DNA of 10,973 nucleotides from JABCPE02 sp963516475 (GTDB taxonomy: Bacteria > Bacteroidota > Bacteroidia > Flavobacteriales > Weeksellaceae). Numbering within the stretch: position 1 is the first letter of the stretch; every line of letters begins with the position of its first letter. The notes below the pieces were generated by a model. That model saw nothing but the letters and a program-made list of their open reading frames with translations. It did not search any database and had not been told where the DNA came from. The DNA lies in the NCBI GenBank assembly GCA_963516475.1, contig CAUQBR010000026.1, forward strand, positions 1 to 10,973. The letters are read 5' to 3'. This document shows, one piece after another, positions 7,260 to 10,973 of the stretch. The translations under genes and the position numbers were made by a program.

Positions 7260-8303
7260 TTAGTAAACTGGGAATGATAATTTCAGTACCACCTCATTCT
7301 CATTATACGGAACCTCTACAAATAGTTCTTCCAGCTTTCCGTTTTGAAGAAGGTCTTTCTTTATTTTATCCAAAAGTTTGGCTATAGCTTTTGTTCGCTG
7401 TTCATATCCTCCTTTATAATAAATGCTGTAATATTTTGATTTTTTAATGGTTCTAAAAGCAAAATTATTATCCGAAACATTCACTTTTTGGGATAATGGA
7501 ACGCCATAGAAATACGAAACTTCTTTGTTTTTAAGCTCTCCTGCCTCTGTGAAAAGCACTGGCTCTCCGAATTCATCTTCCCGCTTTGAGAGGTCTTTGG
7601 TCACATAGCTGAAAACCCTATTGTGATTGATGACTATATTTTTAAACAAAGCTCCTTTTTTATTAGATGTGCTCACATTTACCCCAAGAAACAGCCTTTC
7701 ATCCTGCTCCTCTATCATAACGCTGTCGTATTTTATCTGATTGAACATCACCTCTTTATCCACTTTCCCCGAAAGCAGATTTGTAAGGTTTTTGATGCTT
7801 ACAGTTACATTATTATTTATATAGCTTTCTATATCAGAATCTGCCGCCTTAAACCTAAGCAACAGAGGATATTTAGGCGTATTTACCTGCCATACAATCT
7901 TAGTTTTATCTCCTTTTGGATAAAAATTTACATTGATTTTATATGGAACTTCTTTTCGTTCTTGGTATAATTCGTAGCTAATGCTCTTATTTTGTTTGAT
8001 TTTTCTGATAAAAACCTCTCCATATTTATTTTTGTCTTTCGTGTGATTGTAGCTCATGGAACTTCCCTCTCCTTCGTATGGCAAGAAATAGCGATAACGA
8101 TAGCCTTTATCAGACAAAAAATAATCATTCCATCTCGTAAGGTTCTGTAAATCATCAAACTGCGGAAAAACTTTATCCAAAGGAAAATCTATTTCCTTTT
8201 CCACTACAAAAGAATTTTTCTCCTCAAAAAAATAATACATCACAGCCGTATAACCTGATGCCAACAAGACTAATAAAAGCAAAATAATCTTAAACCAGCG
8301 CAC
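7260..8303 (-). CDS. Membrane-anchored protein with SRPBCC-like and GyrI-like halves
   Basis: This 347-residue protein has no established name that I recognise. Residues 3-26 form one strong transmembrane helix preceded by Arg2. The positive-inside rule therefore places the bulk outside the cytoplasm, and from the GTG start onward it contains no cysteine, which fits. About residues 31-177 look like an SRPBCC (polyketide-cyclase/START-type) fold: FVVEKEIDFPLDKVFPQFDDL, a central strand-rich part with TKIVWQVNTPKYP, and a C-terminal helix. About 190-347 resemble a GyrI/AraC effector-binding domain: YYSIYYKGGYEQ (291-302), a following helix, and a final LSFPVY. Both folds bind small ligands. GTG 8303 is chosen because a -7 box lies at 8320-8327 and it gives MRWFKIILLLL, a typical anchor. 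ATG at 8363 would add 20 residues, including two cysteines, and put the promoter inside the gene. It lies just upstream of sucA on the same strand. Confidence 0.75.
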   Translation of the reverse strand: MRWFKIILLLLVLLASGYTAVMYYFFEEKNSFVVEKEIDFPLDKVFPQFDDLQNLTRWNDYFLSDKGYRYRYFLPYEGEGSSMSYNHTKDKNKYGEVFIRKIKQNKSISYELYQERKEVPYKINVNFYPKGDKTKIVWQVNTPKYPLLLRFKAADSDIESYINNNVTVSIKNLTNLLSGKVDKEVMFNQIKYDSVMIEEQDERLFLGVNVSTSNKKGALFKNIVINHNRVFSYVTKDLSKREDEFGEPVLFTEAGELKNKEVSYFYGVPLSQKVNVSDNNFAFRTIKKSKYYSIYYKGGYEQRTKAIAKLLDKIKKDLLQNGKLEELFVEVPYNENEVVLKLSFPVY

Positions 8304-8319
8304 TACAAAATATTTTAAG

Positions 8320-8327
8320 CAAATATA
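8320..8327 (-). promoter_or_regulatory. Putative -7 box for the SRPBCC/GyrI-like gene
   Basis: On the minus strand this reads TATATTTG, an exact consensus match, ending 16 nt before GTG 8303. A possible TTG -33 element (8354-8352) is 24 nt away, slightly long. The site overlaps an AT-rich inverted repeat AAATAT-ATA-ATATTT (8321-8335), which may be chance in such sequence. Confidence 0.45.
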
Positions 8328-8420
8328 TAATATTTCTGCATTTTTACAGAACAATTTGTGCATATAAATTCATTCCTCCATTCTTCATCAAAGCCATAAA
8401 AGAAAAAAATAAAATTTTCT

Positions 8421-8428
8421 TACCTTTG
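8421..8428 (+). promoter_or_regulatory. -7 box giving a nearly leaderless transcript of the NtrC-like gene
   Basis: TACCTTTG matches TAnnTTTG exactly and ends only 4 nt before ATG 8433. If it is the working -7 element, transcription would begin at or within a few bases of the start codon. No good -33 TTG and no Shine-Dalgarno sequence are visible. Confidence 0.5.
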
Positions 8429-8432
8429 TCTC

Positions 8433-9617
8433 ATGCAAAAAATCTTAATAGTAGAAGACGAAAAAAGTATCTCTAACATCTTGGGAAACATACTTTCAGA
8501 TGAGATACAAGGCTCTGAAATTACCATTGCAGAAAATGGTCTGGATGCCTATAAATTGATAGAAAAAAATGACTTTGACCTGATTATTTCAGACATCAAA
8601 ATGCCCAAATTATCAGGGAACGAACTCCTCACCCAAAGTCTTTCAATAAAGCCTGAAAGCGTTTTTCTAATGATTTCGGGACATGCGGATATAGACACCG
8701 CCGTAACCTGCCTGAAAAACGGAGCGTATGATTTCATCTCCAAGCCTATTGATATCAACAGGCTGATTACGAGTGTAAAAAACGCCTTGGAAAAGAAGGA
8801 TTTACAAAATACTAAAAATTCGCTCATCAAAGAAAACACCCAACTGAAAAAGAAAGTCAGCAAAAAATACCAAATGATTGGCGAATCTCCTGCTCTGAAA
8901 AACATTCAAAGCATGATAGAAAAAGTAGCGCCATCTGATGCCAGAGTCCTCATCACAGGCTCTAATGGTTCTGGGAAAGAGCTGGTAGCACACGCCATTC
9001 ATTCCCTCAGCGAACGCAGCAAAAACCCTATCGTAGAGGTAAACTGCGCCGCTATTCCTTCGGAACTTATTGAAAGCGAACTCTTTGGACATGTAAAAGG
9101 TTCTTTCACGGGAGCTATCAAGGATAAACAAGGGAAATTCGAACAAGCCAACGGCGGTACTCTTTTCCTAGATGAAATCGGTGATATGAGCCTTGTAGCC
9201 CAAGCCAAAGTCCTTCGTGCTTTGCAGGAAAATAAAGTTTCGCCTGTGGGAAGCGACAAGGAAATAAAAGTAGATGTGCGCGTGCTGGCGGCGACCAACA
9301 AAGATTTGAAAAAAGAAATAGAAGCAGGAAAATTCCGTGAAGACCTCTACCACAGGCTTTCCGTGATAGAAATCCATGTTCCCTCTCTGGATGAAAGAAA
9401 GGATGATATTCCTATTTTAGTGAAGCATTTCGCGAAACTTATCTCCGAGGAGCAGGGAACTTCGGTAAAAGAATTTGATGATAAAGCCATAAAAATCCTC
9501 CAAAATTTCTCATGGACAGGAAATATCCGAGAACTTAGAAATGTAGTAGAAAGGCTGATTATATTAGGTTCAAACCCTGTAACAGCAGAAGATGTAACTA
9601 ATTTTGTAAGAAAATAA
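8433..9617 (+). CDS. NtrC-type response regulator, receiver plus AAA+ domain, no DNA-binding domain
   Basis: This 394-residue protein has a receiver domain (1-120): acidic pocket Glu8/Asp9, phosphoacceptor Asp54 in IISDIKMP, Ser82, and Lys104 in SKP. A linker or coiled coil (about 120-145) leads to a sigma-54 activator AAA+ domain (about 147-380). The AAA+ domain has Walker A GSNGSGKE (176-183), the sigma-54 loop GSFTGA (223-228, the GAFTGA variant with Ser for Ala), Walker B GTLFLDE (242-248) and FREDLYHR with Arg302 and Arg308. WTGNIRELRNVVERL (361-375) is the usual end of the AAA+ module. The protein stops only 19 residues later, so the Fis-type HTH of NtrC is absent. From memory, HTH-less regulators of this kind are widespread in Flavobacteriia. 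It could activate sigma-54 holoenzyme from solution or through a partner. No histidine kinase is adjacent. Expression probably starts from the TACCTTTG box just upstream. Confidence 0.93.
   Translation: MQKILIVEDEKSISNILGNILSDEIQGSEITIAENGLDAYKLIEKNDFDLIISDIKMPKLSGNELLTQSLSIKPESVFLMISGHADIDTAVTCLKNGAYDFISKPIDINRLITSVKNALEKKDLQNTKNSLIKENTQLKKKVSKKYQMIGESPALKNIQSMIEKVAPSDARVLITGSNGSGKELVAHAIHSLSERSKNPIVEVNCAAIPSELIESELFGHVKGSFTGAIKDKQGKFEQANGGTLFLDEIGDMSLVAQAKVLRALQENKVSPVGSDKEIKVDVRVLAATNKDLKKEIEAGKFREDLYHRLSVIEIHVPSLDERKDDIPILVKHFAKLISEEQGTSVKEFDDKAIKILQNFSWTGNIRELRNVVERLIILGSNPVTAEDVTNFVRK
9599..9606 (+). promoter_or_regulatory. Possible internal -7 box before the MATE gene
   Basis: TAATTTTG matches TAnnTTTG and ends 15 nt before ATG 9622, inside the last codons of the regulator gene. 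No -33 TTG is found at the right distance, so the match may be chance. If it works, the exporter could be transcribed independently. Confidence 0.25.
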
Positions 9618-9621
9618 TTTT

Positions 9622-10973
9622 ATGCTTTTATCGCTTAATCTTAAATATACCCGAGAATGTTTTAAACTCGCTCTCCCTGTGATGCTTACACAGCTAGGGC
9701 AGGTTTCCGTGAATTTGTTTGACAATATGATGGTGGGAAATATGCTAGGCGCCAACGCACTGGCTTCCACGGCATTAGCAAACTCTGTTTTTATTTCTGT
9801 TTTTATTTTTGGTGTTGGAGTTTCATTTGCCATTCCACCATTAGTCTCTGAGGCTCAGGCTCAGAAAGACCATGACAGAATCAATAGTGTTTTTCGCCAT
9901 GGAGCAGTGATAAATATCCTTATCGGAACGATTTTGACTTTCATTCTATTAGCCATAGCACCACTATTACACTACGCCAAACAGCCAGAGGAAATCATTC
10001 CTGATGCTATTTTATACCTTTCTATCATTTCGCTGAGTGTGATTCCCATAATGAAATTTCAGACTCTGAGAGAGGTTTCCGAAGGACTGTCCTACACCAT
10101 CGGCGTAACGATAGCCACTGTTTCCGCGAACCTCATCAATGTAATTCTGAATTATGTCTTCATGAAAGGACTTTTCGGGCTGGAACCGATGGGCGTGGCT
10201 GGTGCAGCCTATGCAACGCTAATTGCAAGGATTTTCTCCGTTATTTTCCTATACATCGTGATGAAAAGAAATTCCATCACAAGAAGATACATTAACGAGC
10301 TGAGTTTCAAGGTTTCTCTTTTCAAAAAGGAAATGTTCCAAACTCTGCTGAAATTAGGTCTTCCTACGGCTATGCAGTTGTTTTTCGAGGTGACAGCCTT
10401 TGCTTTGGCGGCCTTTATCTGCGGTATGGTAAGTACTACGGACATCGCTGCCCACCAAGTTACCATGAGTATGGCTTCCTTTACCTTCAATCTTTGTGCT
10501 GGTTTTGGGGTTGCTTCTACGATTATGATTGGAAAAAAACGAGGAGAAAAAGATTTCGTAGGCGTGAGAGAAATCGGAATTAACAACATGAAAATAGTTT
10601 TCCTATTCATGCTTATAAGCTGTCTAACTTTTACCATTGGTAAAAATGTCCTACCTACATTCTTTACAAAAGAAGATGAAACAGCCGTGATTGCTCTGGC
10701 TTCGCAGCTGCTGGTTCTCGCTTCACTTTTTCAGCTTTCGGATGGATTACAGCTGGTTTCTTTGGCGTGTCTGCGCGGATTACAAGATGTGAAAATACCG
10801 AGCGTCATCACATTCATCGCCTACTGGGTGGTAACGCTTCCATTAGGATTTTTCCTCTGTATAACCATGAAAATGGGCGCTTATGGTATGTGGGTAGCCT
10901 TTGGAATAGGACTTACCATTTCTGCTACACTGCTTGCTGTCCGATTTTTAAAAATCAGTTCTCAAAATAAAAA
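9622..10973 (+). CDS. NorM-like MATE family multidrug/cation exporter, C-terminus cut by window edge
   Basis: The reading frame is open from ATG 9622 to the window end (450 codons) with no stop, so at most a short C-terminal piece is probably missing (NorM-type MATE proteins are about 450-460 residues). It is a twelve-helix inner-membrane antiporter of the MATE family, exporting drugs or organic cations in exchange for Na+ or H+. The first MATE repeat starts with KLALPVMLTQLGQVSVNLFD, with Asp34 followed by NMMVGNMLG. The second begins at LLKLGLPTAMQLFFEVTAFA with Glu256. SDGLQLVSLACLRGLQD carries Asp374. These three acidic residues sit at almost the same positions as Asp36, Glu255 and Asp371 of Vibrio cholerae NorM, pointing to the NorM branch. 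The start is 4 nt after the regulator's stop, so the two genes are probably cotranscribed. Substrate is unknown. Confidence 0.93.
   Translation, partial: MLLSLNLKYTRECFKLALPVMLTQLGQVSVNLFDNMMVGNMLGANALASTALANSVFISVFIFGVGVSFAIPPLVSEAQAQKDHDRINSVFRHGAVINILIGTILTFILLAIAPLLHYAKQPEEIIPDAILYLSIISLSVIPIMKFQTLREVSEGLSYTIGVTIATVSANLINVILNYVFMKGLFGLEPMGVAGAAYATLIARIFSVIFLYIVMKRNSITRRYINELSFKVSLFKKEMFQTLLKLGLPTAMQLFFEVTAFALAAFICGMVSTTDIAAHQVTMSMASFTFNLCAGFGVASTIMIGKKRGEKDFVGVREIGINNMKIVFLFMLISCLTFTIGKNVLPTFFTKEDETAVIALASQLLVLASLFQLSDGLQLVSLACLRGLQDVKIPSVITFIAYWVVTLPLGFFLCITMKMGAYGMWVAFGIGLTISATLLAVRFLKISSQNK

Noticed and set aside
8321..8335. Inverted repeat AAATAT-ATA-ATATTT as a regulator operator
   Set aside because: It is pure A/T with short arms in an AT-rich gap and overlaps the -7 box, so it is easily chance. 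There is no second copy to support it.
10209..10637. 142-codon minus-strand ORF in the MATE region
   Set aside because: The plus-strand frame is an uninterrupted, recognisable MATE protein. The minus-strand product only looks hydrophobic because it mirrors membrane-helix codons.
1..10973. CRISPR array, insertion sequence, tRNA, toxin-antitoxin or defence system
   Set aside because: No repeated spacers, transposase motifs, cloverleaf-like sequences or small paired genes were seen. All sequence is accounted for by housekeeping-type genes and short promoter/terminator gaps.

Overview
The window is AT-rich chromosomal DNA from a member of the Bacteroidetes. It most resembles the Chryseobacterium/Riemerella/Elizabethkingia group (Weeksellaceae) of Flavobacteriia. 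Two things point there. Almost every intergenic gap carries the Bacteroidetes-type -7 box TAnnTTTG instead of an E. coli-like -10 box. The proteins also read as flavobacterial forms: a 921-residue 2-oxoglutarate dehydrogenase E1, an NtrC-like regulator without a C-terminal HTH, and a ClpS of the family form. No mobile element, CRISPR array, tRNA, rRNA or phage gene was found. The genes are tightly packed, and no stretch longer than about 130 bases lacks a gene.

Layout, left to right. (1) Positions 1-358, minus strand: the N-terminal third of a lipid A/lysophospholipid acyltransferase, apparently starting at TTG and running off the left edge. (2) Positions 433-939, plus: a secreted thioredoxin-fold protein, divergent from (1) across a compact promoter region. 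A bidirectional terminator follows it. (3) Positions 967-2593, minus: a CorC/HlyC-type membrane protein (DUF21 plus CBS pair) whose 3' end overlaps the start of clpS. (4) Positions 2724-3122, plus: an OsmC/Ohr-family protein, divergent from (3), followed by a second bidirectional terminator. (5) Positions 3191-7201, minus: sucA-sucB, the E1 and E2 components of the 2-oxoglutarate dehydrogenase complex. The E3 gene is not here. (6) Positions 7260-8303, minus: a membrane-anchored protein with an SRPBCC-like half and a GyrI-like half. (7) Positions 8433-9617, plus: an NtrC-type receiver/AAA+ regulator lacking the DNA-binding domain. (8) Positions 9622-10973, plus: a NorM-like MATE exporter, four bases downstream and almost complete at the right edge.

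Functionally this is mostly housekeeping: outer-membrane lipid synthesis, envelope redox, regulated proteolysis, cation handling, peroxide defence, the TCA cycle and drug export. Only sucA-sucB form an obvious biochemical unit. I see no convincing undescribed multigene system. The points most worth a second look are the two-pocket membrane protein at 7260-8303, the HTH-less regulator with a near-leaderless promoter followed closely by a MATE pump, the apparent TTG and GTG starts, and the clpS/corC overlap.
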